In this document: positions 17,529-25,956 of the stretch, piece by piece | Position numbering within the stretch: the stretch's first letter is position 1 | Layout: each line of letters opens with the position of its first letter | From: Bin5 sp963662575 | GTDB lineage: Bacteria > Chloroflexota > Anaerolineae > Caldilineales > Caldilineaceae | Assembly: GCA_963662575.1 (NCBI GenBank) | Contig: OY759723.1 | Coordinates: 1,240,001 to 1,304,000, forward strand | DNA: 64,000 nt | Direction: 5' to 3' | Made by a program: the position numbers and the translations under genes | The notes under the pieces: model-generated | Databases searched by the model: none | What the model saw: only the letters and a program-made list of their open reading frames with translations | Told to the model about the DNA's origin: nothing

Positions 17529-19448
17529 TCACTGGCCGCCGCTGTGCAACTGATCGACAACGGCCAGCATCTCCACGACCGACTGCCGCCCGGCATCGCT
17601 GACGGCCCCCAACATCTGTGTCAACTCCTCGATACGCGCCGGCCCCTCGACCGGCTGCACGTCCGTGCCAGTGCGCAGTTCGCCATCACTCTCGAAAGTC
17701 CGTTTGCGCACTGTCAGGTGGAGGTCGGCAAACGCAGCCAGCTGGGGCAGATGGGTGATACACAGAACCTGATGGCGCGGCGCACTGCCTCCCGGCCCAT
17801 CCGCCTCCGCATGGTTGGAGACGGTGGCGGTCAACGGCCGCTGACCGGTCAGATTCCATAATTTCTCGCCTACGACACCGCCCACACGGCCGCCGATGCC
17901 CTGGTCGATCTCATCGAAAATCAGGATTGGCGTCTGATCGGCCTGCGTAAGCGCCCCCTTCAACGCCAGCATCAGGCGCGCGGTCTCGCCGCCCGAGGCC
18001 ACCTTGGCCATCGACTTGACCGGCTCACCCGGATTGGCGCTGATCAAAAATTCAACCCGATCGACGCCGCTGCTGCCGAAGGCGGCGCGCCGGCCGTCCG
18101 GCAGGAAAGCGCCATCATCCTGCGCCTCCATCTCCACCGCGACCGCGAACCGGGCGTGTTGCATACTTAACTGCCCCAACTCCGTCTCCACCTGCCGGGC
18201 CATCTGCTCGCCGGCCGCGGCCCGCGCCTCGCTCAGTTCTGCGCCCAATGCGCCGATCTCGCGCAGAAGCTTCTCTTCTTCCTCCTCCAACGCGGCCGTC
18301 TGCGCCTCCCAGTTGCTCAACTCTTCCAACTCCGCCTGCGCCGCGGCCGCAAAGGCCAGGATCTCTGTCGTGGTGTCGCCGTACTTGCGTTTGAGATTGC
18401 TGATCAGCGCCAGCCGCTCTTCGACCTCGACCAGTCGTTGCAGATTGAACTCCAGTCCGTCGGCGTAGCCCTGCAAATCCCGCGCCAGATCGGACAGCTC
18501 CTCCAGAAGTCCCTGACTGGTCGTGGCCGCGGCCGCCATCCCATCATCGATACGGGCCAGGCGTTCGACACGGCCAGCGGCCTCAGCCAAACTGTCAATG
18601 ATCCCTGGCATCCCGCCTTCGCCCTCGTTCAGCAGAGTTGCCGCCCCGTTCGCCAACTGCAGGAGCGCTTCGGCATTGCCCAGCCGCTTGCGCTCCGTCT
18701 CCAGTTCGCTCTCTTCACCGGCTTCCAGGGCCGCCTCCGCAATCTCCTCTACCTGGAAGCTGAGAAGGTCGAGCCGTTGCGCGATGGTGCGCGCATCGTT
18801 ACGCAGCCGCGCCAGCTCTCTGCGCGTCTGCTGAACCTGATGCGCCTTCGCCGCTACCTGGCCGCGCAGGGGCAGCAGGCCGCCGTACCGGTCCAGCAGG
18901 TCCACGTGTGTGCGAGGACGCAGTAGATTCAAATGCTCCCCCTGTCCGTGAATGTCAACCAGCAGGGCCGCCATTTCACTCAAAAGCTGGCGCGAGACCG
19001 TGCGCCCGTTGATACGGCAGAAATTTCGTCCGCTGCGCCGCACCTCCCGGCTGAGGATGAGCCTCTCCGGCGCATCGGGATCGTCCAGCCCTTCGGCTTC
19101 CATCAGACGACGGATGGCGTCTGCTGCAGGCGAGCCGTCCGGTGCGCCCTCTGGGGTTTCGCGTTCGCTCGTCGGCGTCCCGGCTTCCAGTTTGAAAACC
19201 GCTTCGATCTCCGCCCGGTCCGTGCCCGCCCGCACCATATCCGCCCTTGCCCTGTCGCCCAGCAACAGTCCGATCGCGTCGATAATGATCGACTTGCCCG
19301 CGCCGGTTTCCCCGGTCAGAATGTTCAGTCCACTGTGGAACTGAAGATGCAGCCGGTCGATGATCGCGAAGTCGCGGATCCGAAGCTCCGTTAGTATGGC
19401 GGCCGGTTCGATCCGGTCGCCAACTTCGGCCAGGAGAGATGGTTGCAT
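17529..19448 (-). CDS. recN: DNA repair protein RecN
   Basis: SMC-like ATPase for double-strand-break repair. 639 residues from the ATG at 19448, which has a strong GAGGGGGG site; an in-frame ATG at 19490 has none. Walker A GETGAGKS at 45-52 after LRIRDFAIIDRLHLQF, long coiled-coil arms (about 185-390), signature VASGGETARLMLALK, and Walker B PILIFDEIDQGIGGRVG. An insertion after the Walker B (DGPGGSAPRHQV) precedes CITHLPQLAAFAD, which corresponds to the RecN CVTHLPQVA motif. Full length. Lies just upstream of the NfeD gene on the same strand. Confidence 0.95.
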   Translation of the reverse strand: MQPSLLAEVGDRIEPAAILTELRIRDFAIIDRLHLQFHSGLNILTGETGAGKSIIIDAIGLLLGDRARADMVRAGTDRAEIEAVFKLEAGTPTSERETPEGAPDGSPAADAIRRLMEAEGLDDPDAPERLILSREVRRSGRNFCRINGRTVSRQLLSEMAALLVDIHGQGEHLNLLRPRTHVDLLDRYGGLLPLRGQVAAKAHQVQQTRRELARLRNDARTIAQRLDLLSFQVEEIAEAALEAGEESELETERKRLGNAEALLQLANGAATLLNEGEGGMPGIIDSLAEAAGRVERLARIDDGMAAAATTSQGLLEELSDLARDLQGYADGLEFNLQRLVEVEERLALISNLKRKYGDTTTEILAFAAAAQAELEELSNWEAQTAALEEEEEKLLREIGALGAELSEARAAAGEQMARQVETELGQLSMQHARFAVAVEMEAQDDGAFLPDGRRAAFGSSGVDRVEFLISANPGEPVKSMAKVASGGETARLMLALKGALTQADQTPILIFDEIDQGIGGRVGGVVGEKLWNLTGQRPLTATVSNHAEADGPGGSAPRHQVLCITHLPQLAAFADLHLTVRKRTFESDGELRTGTDVQPVEGPARIEELTQMLGAVSDAGRQSVVEMLAVVDQLHSGGQ

Positions 19449-19674
19449 GCCCCCCTCTTCAAAAGAGGCGCGGCGCGGTTGCGCAGTCATGGATTCAGGG
19501 CGCGTCCTTATCGTATCAGACCCAATGCACTATGGCTCTCATTCTAGCACATTTGGACGGGGGGATGGAAGAGGTGTCGCCAAGCGGATGCAGCCTGGAC
19601 TTGACGTTTTCCGGAGTAGCGAGCTGCCGGTCCCGGTGTTACTTCCCAGGCAGAGCGAGCAGCTCGCCCCCTCT

Positions 19675-19709
19675 TTGGGATGCACTCCTCTTCAGTGGGT
19701 GCATCCCAA
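19675..19709 (+). promoter_or_regulatory. stem-loop upstream of the tatA promoter
   Basis: TTGGGATGCAC and GTGCATCCCAA form a perfect 11-bp inverted repeat around a 13-base loop, ending seven bases before the -35 hexamer. It could be an operator or the end of an upstream transcript; no T-run follows. Confidence 0.4.
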
Positions 19710-19716
19710 TCCATAT

Positions 19717-19744
19717 TTGTGGCTGGATGGATTCATGATATAAT
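19717..19744 (+). promoter_or_regulatory. promoter for tatA
   Basis: TTGTGG (19717-19722), a 16-bp spacer, and a consensus TATAAT (19739-19744), about 70 bases upstream of the tatA start. Confidence 0.6.
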
Positions 19745-19814
19745 GCAACGATTGAAGGATTAAGACCAACATCGACAATGCGCTCCGCATACTGTGAGCT
19801 AAGGAGCTTAGCAA

Positions 19815-20108
19815 ATGCCATTTCTAGGAAATACAGCGCCGTTCCTTCTGCTGGGTCCGACCTTGGGTCCAACCGAACTGATTCTGATTTTGGTAATCGT
19901 CATTATCTTCTTTGGCGTCGGTCGGCTGCCGGAAGTATTCGGTGGACTGGGCAAAGGTATCCGCGAGTTTCGCCGGGCTGCCAAGGATGGAAGTGATGAG
20001 GATGATATAGAGCCAACGGACGCCTCAGCCACTGTGGAGAGTTCTGCGCCTGCGGAAAGCGCTGCGCCTGCGGTGACTTCTGAAACGAATCCACCTGAGA
20101 AAGTCTAA
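19815..20108 (+). CDS. tatA: twin-arginine translocase subunit TatA/TatB-type
   Basis: 97-residue pore-forming component of the Tat protein-export system. An extended N-terminus (PFLGNTAPFLLLGP) precedes the hallmark GPTELILILVIVIIFFGVGRLPEVFGGLGKGIREFRRA: a short membrane helix, the FG-x-GRLPE hinge, then an amphipathic helix. The tail is acidic and Ala/Ser/Pro-rich. AAGGAG lies nine bases before the ATG. Several binding proteins in this window carry RR-x-F-L leader motifs (29-35 kb), so Tat substrates exist nearby. No tatC is in the window. Confidence 0.92.
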   Translation: MPFLGNTAPFLLLGPTLGPTELILILVIVIIFFGVGRLPEVFGGLGKGIREFRRAAKDGSDEDDIEPTDASATVESSAPAESAAPAVTSETNPPEKV

Positions 20109-20248
20109 CGTCCGCTTGGATTATCGCTGACTCCAGGGCTTCAATATGTAGCAACGGGCAGACTGACAATCCACGATTCGGCCAACGCGGCCTTCTCGAT
20201 TCTGTCAGTACTTTGCATCTGAATCTTCCTGCGTAGTTGCCCAGCACC

Positions 20249-20298
20249 TGTTTGATTGTCGCTGACCACAGCAGTTCAGGCAGGCAGACAATCAAACA
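20249..20298 (+). other. long-loop stem between tatA and secG
   Basis: TGTTTGATTGTC (20249-20260) pairs perfectly with GACAATCAAACA (20287-20298) around a 26-base loop that itself contains a short GCTG/CAGC stem. It lies about 70 bases before secG. It could be a leader or an operator; function unknown. Confidence 0.4.
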
Positions 20299-20365
20299 AC
20301 TCTGGTGTTTGGGTATTTTTGTCTACGCGTGCATAGCGCAACACGTCAATTTACCGAGGTGAACG

Positions 20366-20584
20366 ATGGATGTTTTCTTTATGATCGCAACGGTTATCAT
20401 TGCCCTCACCTTGATCGGCATCGTCCTGTTGCAAGGTCAGGGTAGTGGCTTGGGCTCGGCCTTTGGCGGCGATGCCGGCGTGCAGCGCACCCGCCGCGGC
20501 GTGGAGAAAACCATGTTTAATCTGACGCTTACCTTGGCGTCCATTTTTCTCCTGCTCAGTCTCGTGACAGTCGCTCTTCGCTAG
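20366..20584 (+). CDS. secG: preprotein translocase subunit SecG
   Basis: 72-residue membrane subunit of the SecYEG channel: two hydrophobic helices (about 5-24 and 50-70) flanking the family loop LLQGQGSGLGSAFGGDAGVQRTRRGVEK. Ribosome site GAGGTGA six bases before ATG. Length normal for the family. Confidence 0.93.
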   Translation: MDVFFMIATVIIALTLIGIVLLQGQGSGLGSAFGGDAGVQRTRRGVEKTMFNLTLTLASIFLLLSLVTVALR

Positions 20585-20590
20585 AAAAAT

Positions 20591-20614
20591 AGTGGCCGCT
20601 GGTCACTGGCCACT
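20591..20614. repeat. GGCCACT-type inverted repeat after secG
   Basis: AGTGGCC and GGCCACT arms separated by 10 bases, six bases downstream of the secG stop. It uses the same words as the palindromes that follow binding-protein genes elsewhere in the window. Confidence 0.5.
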
Positions 20615-20626
20615 GTGGTTTCTCCC

Positions 20627-22405
20627 ATGTCGGAACAACAGCCATTCATAAGGCCGGCCAATCCGGGGGCCCAGGCAACGCCCCAGGCGCATCGGTTGCA
20701 TACAACCCCATCCGGCTATCTGCCGGGACCGACCGCGTCCCCCGCGCCTCTGGGCCGATATATTCGCTGGCAAATGCTGCTGGCCGTCGTGGGTATCATT
20801 CTTCTGACTCTTCTGATGGGCGCCACCGCCTACAACGTCTCCACCGTTCTGGTCCCGGAGCGGGGCGGCGTCTTCCGCGAAGGCGTAGCCGGCAACCCCC
20901 AATACATCAATCCACTGTTGTGCCACACCCACGATATCGACCGCGACCTGTGCAGTCTGCTCTTTCGCGGCCTGACCCGCCTCGATCAGCAGGGCCGGGT
21001 CGTGCCAGACCTGGCCGAGCGCTGGACAGCGCCGGATGGTCTTGTCTATACCTTTACTTTGCGGGAAAATCAGTTCTGGCACGACGGCAAACCCGTTACC
21101 ATCGATGATGTGCTGTTTACGATCGAGATGATGCAAAGCCAGGATTCACCAATCCTGCCAGACTTGGCGGAATTGTGGCGCTCAGTCACTGTAGAACCGG
21201 TCAATGAACACACCGTGCGCCTTCTCCTCGACGAACCCTTTGCTCCGTTCCTTGACTTCACCACGATAGGACTGCTGCCAAAACATATCTGGCAGGACGT
21301 GCCCCCGTCTGAACTGCTCACCAGCCCTCTCAATTCACGGCCGGTTGGCAACGGCCCGATGCAGGTAACCTTGACATCGGCGCAGTTCATCCGCCTGGAA
21401 CGCAATCCGTATTCCGGTGGTGAAATTCCCATGGTTTCCGCCCTCGAGTTCCATTTCTATCCCGACTATCCTGCAATTTACGCAGCGTACACAGAAGGCG
21501 AATTGGACGGCGTGAGCCAGGTGATGCAGTCGGACATCGGCTTGGCGCAAGCCCGTACCGATATGCAGCTCTTTTCCGCGCCGCTATCGACCTACGTCGG
21601 TGTCATCTTTAACCTGCAGAATCCGGATGTCCCCTTCTTGCAGGATGCAAACGTGCGCCGCGCGCTCTATCACGCCCTCGACCGCGAGCGGCTTCTCGAT
21701 GATGTGGTCGGCGGGCACGGTGTGCTCGCCTCTTCTCCCATCCCGTCGAACAACTGGGGCCACGCGCCGGATACGCCCTCCTATAACTATGACCCGGATG
21801 AGGCGCAACGCCTTCTGAATGAGAGCGGCTGGGTAGACACCGATGGCGACGGCACGCGCGATAAGGACGGTCTGCCCATGCAGCTCATCCTCCTCACAAA
21901 CGACGGCCCAACCCGCATTGCCCTGATCGAACAGATCGCGGCGGATTGGCGGGCCGTCGGCGTCAATGCAGTGGTGGAGAGCGTCAGCTTCGGCGGTTTC
22001 GTAAGAGAGTTCCTGACGCCGCGTCGTTTCGATGCAGCCCTCCTCAGCTGGGATATCACCGGCGACCCCGATCCCTTTCCCCTCTATCACAGCAGCCAGA
22101 TCACTACAGGCCAGAACTACGGCGGATGGTCCAATCAAGAGGCCGATACCCTGGTGATCGAAGCCAGAAGCACGGTGGACCCGGAGAAGCGCCGGGCGCT
22201 TTACGCCCAGTTTCAGCATCTATTTGCCGCCGATGTGCCGGCCATTCCTCTCTACTACCCTGTATATACCTATGGCGTCAGCGAGCGCGTCAAGGCCGTT
22301 CAGATTGGACCGTTGAACACGCCGGCCGACCGGTTTGCTACATTCCCCGACTGGTATATCCTCACCCGCCGCGTCCCCGCAAATCAGCCATTGAGTGAAA
22401 ATTGA
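20627..22405 (+). CDS. membrane-anchored peptide ABC solute-binding protein, family 5
   Basis: 592 residues from the ATG at 20627 (a GTG 12 bases upstream is also in frame; no strong ribosome site for either). A 48-residue polar Pro-rich N-terminus precedes a single uncleaved-looking helix (about 50-72) and then a complete SBP_bac_5 domain: GGVFREGVAGNPQYINPLL, LFRGLTRLDQQGRVVPDLAERW, FTLRENQFWHDGKPVTIDDVLFTIEMM and the C-terminal IPLYYPVYTYGVSERVKAV. There is no lipobox, so it appears tethered by a signal anchor rather than by lipid. No permease or ATPase genes adjoin it. Confidence 0.87.
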   Translation: MSEQQPFIRPANPGAQATPQAHRLHTTPSGYLPGPTASPAPLGRYIRWQMLLAVVGIILLTLLMGATAYNVSTVLVPERGGVFREGVAGNPQYINPLLCHTHDIDRDLCSLLFRGLTRLDQQGRVVPDLAERWTAPDGLVYTFTLRENQFWHDGKPVTIDDVLFTIEMMQSQDSPILPDLAELWRSVTVEPVNEHTVRLLLDEPFAPFLDFTTIGLLPKHIWQDVPPSELLTSPLNSRPVGNGPMQVTLTSAQFIRLERNPYSGGEIPMVSALEFHFYPDYPAIYAAYTEGELDGVSQVMQSDIGLAQARTDMQLFSAPLSTYVGVIFNLQNPDVPFLQDANVRRALYHALDRERLLDDVVGGHGVLASSPIPSNNWGHAPDTPSYNYDPDEAQRLLNESGWVDTDGDGTRDKDGLPMQLILLTNDGPTRIALIEQIAADWRAVGVNAVVESVSFGGFVREFLTPRRFDAALLSWDITGDPDPFPLYHSSQITTGQNYGGWSNQEADTLVIEARSTVDPEKRRALYAQFQHLFAADVPAIPLYYPVYTYGVSERVKAVQIGPLNTPADRFATFPDWYILTRRVPANQPLSEN

Positions 22406-22495
22406 GTCTTTCGCCGCCCTTGTCTGGCTGACCAGCCTATCACCTGATTGCACGATTTCGTCCGATTTTCGCCCTCGCGCAAGAACGGGGAAACA

Positions 22496-22525
22496 GCGCA
22501 GACAGTGCGTGCGCAGACAGTGCGT
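22496..22525. repeat. two tandem copies of a 15-bp unit
   Basis: GCGCAGACAGTGCGT occurs twice head-to-tail (22496-22510 and 22511-22525), ending 14 bases before the -35 hexamer of the tRNA-Leu promoter. Confidence 0.7.
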
Positions 22526-22539
22526 GCGCTGAAAGCGAT

Positions 22540-22569
22540 TTGACAGAAAACATACCCCCATGATATAAA
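22540..22569 (+). promoter_or_regulatory. promoter for tRNA-Leu
   Basis: TTGACA (22540-22545), 18-bp spacer, TATAAA (22564-22569); the tRNA begins 12 bases later. Confidence 0.75.
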
Positions 22570-22581
22570 AAACTTTGCCGC

Positions 22582-22665
22582 GCCGCAGTGGCGGAATCGG
22601 AAGACGCGCTACGTTCAGGGCGTAGTGAGCTATAGCTCGTGGGGGTTCAAATCCCTCCTGCGGCA
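22582..22665 (+). tRNA. tRNA-Leu (CAG)
   Basis: 84 bases. Acceptor stem GCCGCAG/CTGCGGC with discriminator A; anticodon stem CTACG/CGTAG with loop TTCAGGG, giving anticodon CAG; a long variable arm (TGAGCTATAGCTCGT) typical of class II tRNAs; T arm GGGGGTTCAAATCCCTC. The 3' CCA is not encoded. Confidence 0.95.
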
Positions 22666-22799
22666 TATAAGGGACCCAGATTTCCCGTCCGGGTTCCTTT
22701 TGTTCTTATCCTGTCGTGTTCAGGGTTCCCTCGGACAGCGTCCCTTTCAGGCAGGGGCACAGTCAATCTTTGCGCGACCCTATCCGCCAAGGAAAACCT

Positions 22800-23240
22800 A
22801 TGGGACTTGTTCGCGTCCCTATCAGTCCAAATCCGCACGATGCAAGACGCCAGCGTCACCCGGCCTACCCGGCCCTGCTCTTGCTTGCGGTTGTTGTTGG
22901 TCTGTATTTCCTCTTCCAGCATGTAGAGCAGCTGCGCGAGTTGAGCGCCGTGCACGCGCAGGTGGCCGAAATGCGCCAGAACATTGCGCTCGGTCACCAG
23001 AACACGCTGGACTTGGAAGCCGAATTGCGCTACGCGACAAGCGACGAGTATGTCGTTCAGATGGCGCGCGGCGAATTGGGCTACATCAAAGAGGGAGACG
23101 AGGTCTATATACTGTTGGACAAACCCGCCGCCCAGGTGGAGAACACGTCCACAACACTGCCCGCAGAGGTGGAGGACGACTCCTTCCGCCCTCTGGATTG
23201 GAACTGGTGGCAGTCCTTGTTCCAACAGGGCCGGGAATAG
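22800..23240 (+). CDS. FtsB/DivIC-family septum formation initiator protein
   Basis: 146 residues from the ATG at 22800 (AAGGAAAA six bases upstream; an upstream in-frame start at 22716 overlaps no supporting site). A short basic cytoplasmic N-terminus, one membrane helix (about 23-40), a coiled coil (about 42-80) and the diagnostic ARGELGYIKEGDEVYIL near 97-113 place it in the FtsB/DivIC group, which links early and late divisome proteins. The acidic tail ends in WNWWQSLF. It is bracketed by tRNA genes. Confidence 0.85.
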   Translation: MGLVRVPISPNPHDARRQRHPAYPALLLLAVVVGLYFLFQHVEQLRELSAVHAQVAEMRQNIALGHQNTLDLEAELRYATSDEYVVQMARGELGYIKEGDEVYILLDKPAAQVENTSTTLPAEVEDDSFRPLDWNWWQSLFQQGRE

Positions 23241-23306
23241 CGGGAATAGGCCGAATCCCCCCTTGCTCGCACAGCGCAATCTGTCGAAAACGCAAAACGC
23301 TGAAAT

Positions 23307-23335
23307 TTGACGTCGCCCGGTTGGTGTGTTACACT
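23307..23335 (+). promoter_or_regulatory. promoter for initiator tRNA
   Basis: TTGACG (23307-23312), 17-bp spacer, TACACT (23330-23335), 13 bases upstream of the tRNA. Confidence 0.75.
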
Positions 23336-23347
23336 ATTCTTTACTGT

Positions 23348-23419
23348 TGCGGGGTGGAGCAGTGGCAGCTCGTCGGGCTCATAACCCGAAGGTCGCAGGT
23401 TCGAATCCTGCCCCCGCTA
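23348..23419 (+). tRNA. initiator tRNA-fMet (CAT)
   Basis: Anticodon loop CTCATAA on a stem with the three consecutive G:C pairs (TCGGG/CCCGA) specific to initiators. Acceptor TGCGGGG pairs with CCCCGCT except at the first position, the missing 1:72 pair that marks bacterial initiator tRNA. T arm GCAGGTTCGAATCCTGC. No encoded CCA. Confidence 0.95.
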
Positions 23420-23433
23420 CCTCAGTTACATAA

Positions 23434-23470
23434 AACCGCCGAACCGAAATCGGTCGGCGGTTCATTTTTG
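23434..23470 (+). terminator. rho-independent terminator after tRNA-fMet
   Basis: AACCGCCG and CGGCGGTT with an inner ACCG/CGGT stem and AAAT loop (one bulged A), followed by CATTTTTG, 15 bases after the tRNA. Confidence 0.8.
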
Positions 23471-23506
23471 ACTCTGATTCGGACGATTTACAACCGTTTC
23501 CAGCCC

Positions 23507-23580
<74 letters not shown>

Positions 23581-23691
23581 CCTCCCGTATTGCACAGAAA
23601 TCCGACAAGCAATGGGCATGGTCGCCACCGCGGCCGTGTCTATTGGCATATTGCGCGCCAAAGACGCGCCAAACCGACACGGTCTCCGCAT

Positions 23692-24768
23692 TCAGTCCGG
23701 AATCCGATATGAACTGGCCTGGATGCAGGTAACACCCTCGTCATCCTGACCATAGTAAGCGGTGCAGATCGAGCCGTCGGGCCGCTGCACCGAGGTAGGA
23801 TAGCCCAGATCCCCGTTGGGAAAGTCATCCCGAAGGACCAATTCGTTGTCGATATCCCAACTCGCGCCCTCGTCGTTGCTCAAACAGGCGCGAATCCCGA
23901 AAGGCGCCCAACGACAGCCGTAGACGCACAGCAGGCGGCCATCCTGCAAGCGCAGCATGTGGGGCGGCAGGCCATGCATCGGCGTCGGCTGCGCGCTGCT
24001 CCAGGTGCGCCCGCCGTCGTCCGAATGACACTGGTACAGATGATAATTGCCTTCTTCATGCGTGCGCAGCATCGCCAGCACGCGTCCGCCCGGCAGCGCA
24101 AGCAGGGCAGGTTCGAAGAAGCCGATCGTATCATCGACCGCGATCAGGCATGCGCCGCGCCATGTGTGGCCCTGATCGTAGGAGGGCACGACAAATGAAG
24201 GACACGGGACCTGGCTCTCATCGTAACATGGCAGGAGCAGGCTCCCGTCTTCCAGTTCGGTGATCGGTCGCAGCGTGTAGCCGGAGACAAAGGGGGAGGC
24301 ATCGACGCGGGCGCTCCCGTCCCAGGTGCGCCCGCCATCTCCCGAGCGATGCACATAGGTACCCTCCGCCACCGGAAAGGAGCCGGCCCAGGCAAACCCC
24401 TCGCTGCGTCTATAGCGCGCGTAAGCCGCGCCGGCGTCGGCTGCGTCCAGCGAGACAAAGCTGTTGCGCGCTGTATTAACCAGCAGCACACCGCTGGAAA
24501 GCTGCACCATGCCGGGGTCGTCCATACCGGCGAAGTCGTAACCGGCGATCACCTGCGGCCCATGCCAACTCTGTCCGCCGTCCTCGGATCGCAGCAGCAT
24601 ATTGAGCAGGCTCGGGTCGAGATGCGTGATGGCGGGGCGGCGCATCGCCTCGCAGAAGGCCAGCACCCACTCACCGTCCTGCAGGATCTTGATATCCGGC
24701 CAGGCGCAGTAGGCGTGGGGATTCTTGTAAATCAGCTGGTGCGTCAGTTCCGGTGGGCGCATGGACAT
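23692..24768 (-). CDS. sialidase-like (BNR/Asp-box) glycosidase family protein, cytoplasmic
   Basis: 358 residues, no signal peptide. Five Asp-box motifs: SEDGGQSW, SGDGGRTW, SYDQGHTW, SDDGGRTW and SNDEGASW, spaced as in six-bladed sialidase propellers. ATG has AAGGAAGC upstream, located in the end of the preceding gene seven bases away. It ends a probable six-gene operon of binding protein, two permeases and two dehydrogenases. Cytoplasmic location next to an importer suggests action on an imported oligosaccharide or glycoside; catalytic residues of true sialidases were not confirmed. Confidence 0.8.
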   Translation of the reverse strand: MSMRPPELTHQLIYKNPHAYCAWPDIKILQDGEWVLAFCEAMRRPAITHLDPSLLNMLLRSEDGGQSWHGPQVIAGYDFAGMDDPGMVQLSSGVLLVNTARNSFVSLDAADAGAAYARYRRSEGFAWAGSFPVAEGTYVHRSGDGGRTWDGSARVDASPFVSGYTLRPITELEDGSLLLPCYDESQVPCPSFVVPSYDQGHTWRGACLIAVDDTIGFFEPALLALPGGRVLAMLRTHEEGNYHLYQCHSDDGGRTWSSAQPTPMHGLPPHMLRLQDGRLLCVYGCRWAPFGIRACLSNDEGASWDIDNELVLRDDFPNGDLGYPTSVQRPDGSICTAYYGQDDEGVTCIQASSYRIPD

Positions 24769-24775
24769 TGCTTCC

Positions 24776-25870
24776 TTATATCTGACCGCTTTCGAGCATA
24801 TCTCCGAACGGATTGTCCCGGATCTCCAGCGGGAAGTCGACGCGCGCCAATCCCCGCCGCTGCGATTCGTAGACGGCCATTATCATTTCCAGCGCGGCGC
24901 GGCCCTGCCTTCCGCTGGAGACGCTCTCGCGGTCCTTTTCGATGCAGTCAACCAGGTCGCTCACCGCGTTGACCCACGCGTGTTCCCGCTGCGTCGCCAC
25001 CGGCTCCCATTCGAGCGGCTCAGTCTGCATGCGCCAGCGGTGCAGATAGGGTTCCCAGCCGTAGCCGCCGGACCGCTCCAGGCTGTTGCCGGCGCCGTGC
25101 TGGATCGCCAGCCGCCCTTCATCCCCTTCGATCAGAATTTCGAACGTGCCGTAGCGGCGGCGCCCGCCCGACTCAAAGAAGAAGAGGCAACCGCTGTCCA
25201 TGCGGAACAGCCCAGCGCCGAGGTCCTCGATTGTGAGCGTCTTGTTGCCCCGCTCCACCGTGGCGAAGACCCACTCCGGATCACCGGCGTAGAAGCGGAT
25301 CACATCGAAGAGATGCGTGACGTCATGCATCATATTACCGCCGCCCGCGGTCTCGTAATACGAATGCCAGCTGGCAGGATCGCGCTGATCGGAGGTGAGC
25401 AGGTGACCCCGGATCGTGCGTAGATTGCCGATCTCGCCCCGCTCGATCATCTTCTTCACATCAGTGTAATTCGCCTCAAAGCGCATCGAGTGGTTGACGA
25501 TCAGTTTGGCGCCGGCGCGGTCGCAGGCCGCGATCATCCGGTCGGCCTCTTCCAGGTGGAAGGCCATCGGCTTTTCGCACAGGACGCCGCGCGCGCCGGC
25601 TTCGGCTGCGGCAATCGTCACCGGCCCCTTCAGATTGTCCATTGTACAAACGCTGACGATATCGACGTCGGCCTGCGCCAGCATCTCCTCGTAGCTGCCG
25701 TAGCGCTGCGGGATCGACCAGCGTTCGCTGAAGAGGTCCAGCTTGTCCGCGTCAATGTCGGCAGCGGCCACCAACTGCGTACCGGGGACAAGTGTGTACG
25801 CCTCCGCGTGCAGCGCGGCCACTCTGCCGCAGCCAACGATTCCCACTGTGTAACGCTTGCCGTCGCTCAT
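24776..25870 (-). CDS. Gfo/Idh/MocA-family oxidoreductase, downstream tandem copy
   Basis: 364-residue NAD(P)-dependent sugar or cyclitol dehydrogenase. Rossmann motif GIVGCGRVA at 10-18, catalytic-region ADIDADKL, and the family EKP at 99-101. The C-terminal alpha/beta domain ends RVDFPLEIRDNPFGDMLESGQI. It is nearly the same length and sequence as the gene just upstream (25957-27051), clearly by tandem duplication; differences are scattered. AAGGAGC precedes the start by five bases. Confidence 0.92.
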   Translation of the reverse strand: MSDGKRYTVGIVGCGRVAALHAEAYTLVPGTQLVAAADIDADKLDLFSERWSIPQRYGSYEEMLAQADVDIVSVCTMDNLKGPVTIAAAEAGARGVLCEKPMAFHLEEADRMIAACDRAGAKLIVNHSMRFEANYTDVKKMIERGEIGNLRTIRGHLLTSDQRDPASWHSYYETAGGGNMMHDVTHLFDVIRFYAGDPEWVFATVERGNKTLTIEDLGAGLFRMDSGCLFFFESGGRRRYGTFEILIEGDEGRLAIQHGAGNSLERSGGYGWEPYLHRWRMQTEPLEWEPVATQREHAWVNAVSDLVDCIEKDRESVSSGRQGRAALEMIMAVYESQRRGLARVDFPLEIRDNPFGDMLESGQI

Positions 25871-25956
25871 TTGGATGCTCCTTCCAGGGAGGGGCCCGCG
25901 CAGGGGGCGTGATTGGGACGAAGATGATCACCGGCGGGCGCATGGGGATTCTCGCG
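25871..25956 (-). other. spacer with remnant of a permease 3' end
   Basis: The sequence before the second dehydrogenase copy, GCGGGCCCCTCCCTGGAAGG, aligns with the last codons of the upstream permease (GCGGGCGCCGCCCTGGTAGG). The match runs into the shared start region. The duplication that produced the two dehydrogenase genes therefore carried part of the permease with it. Confidence 0.65.
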
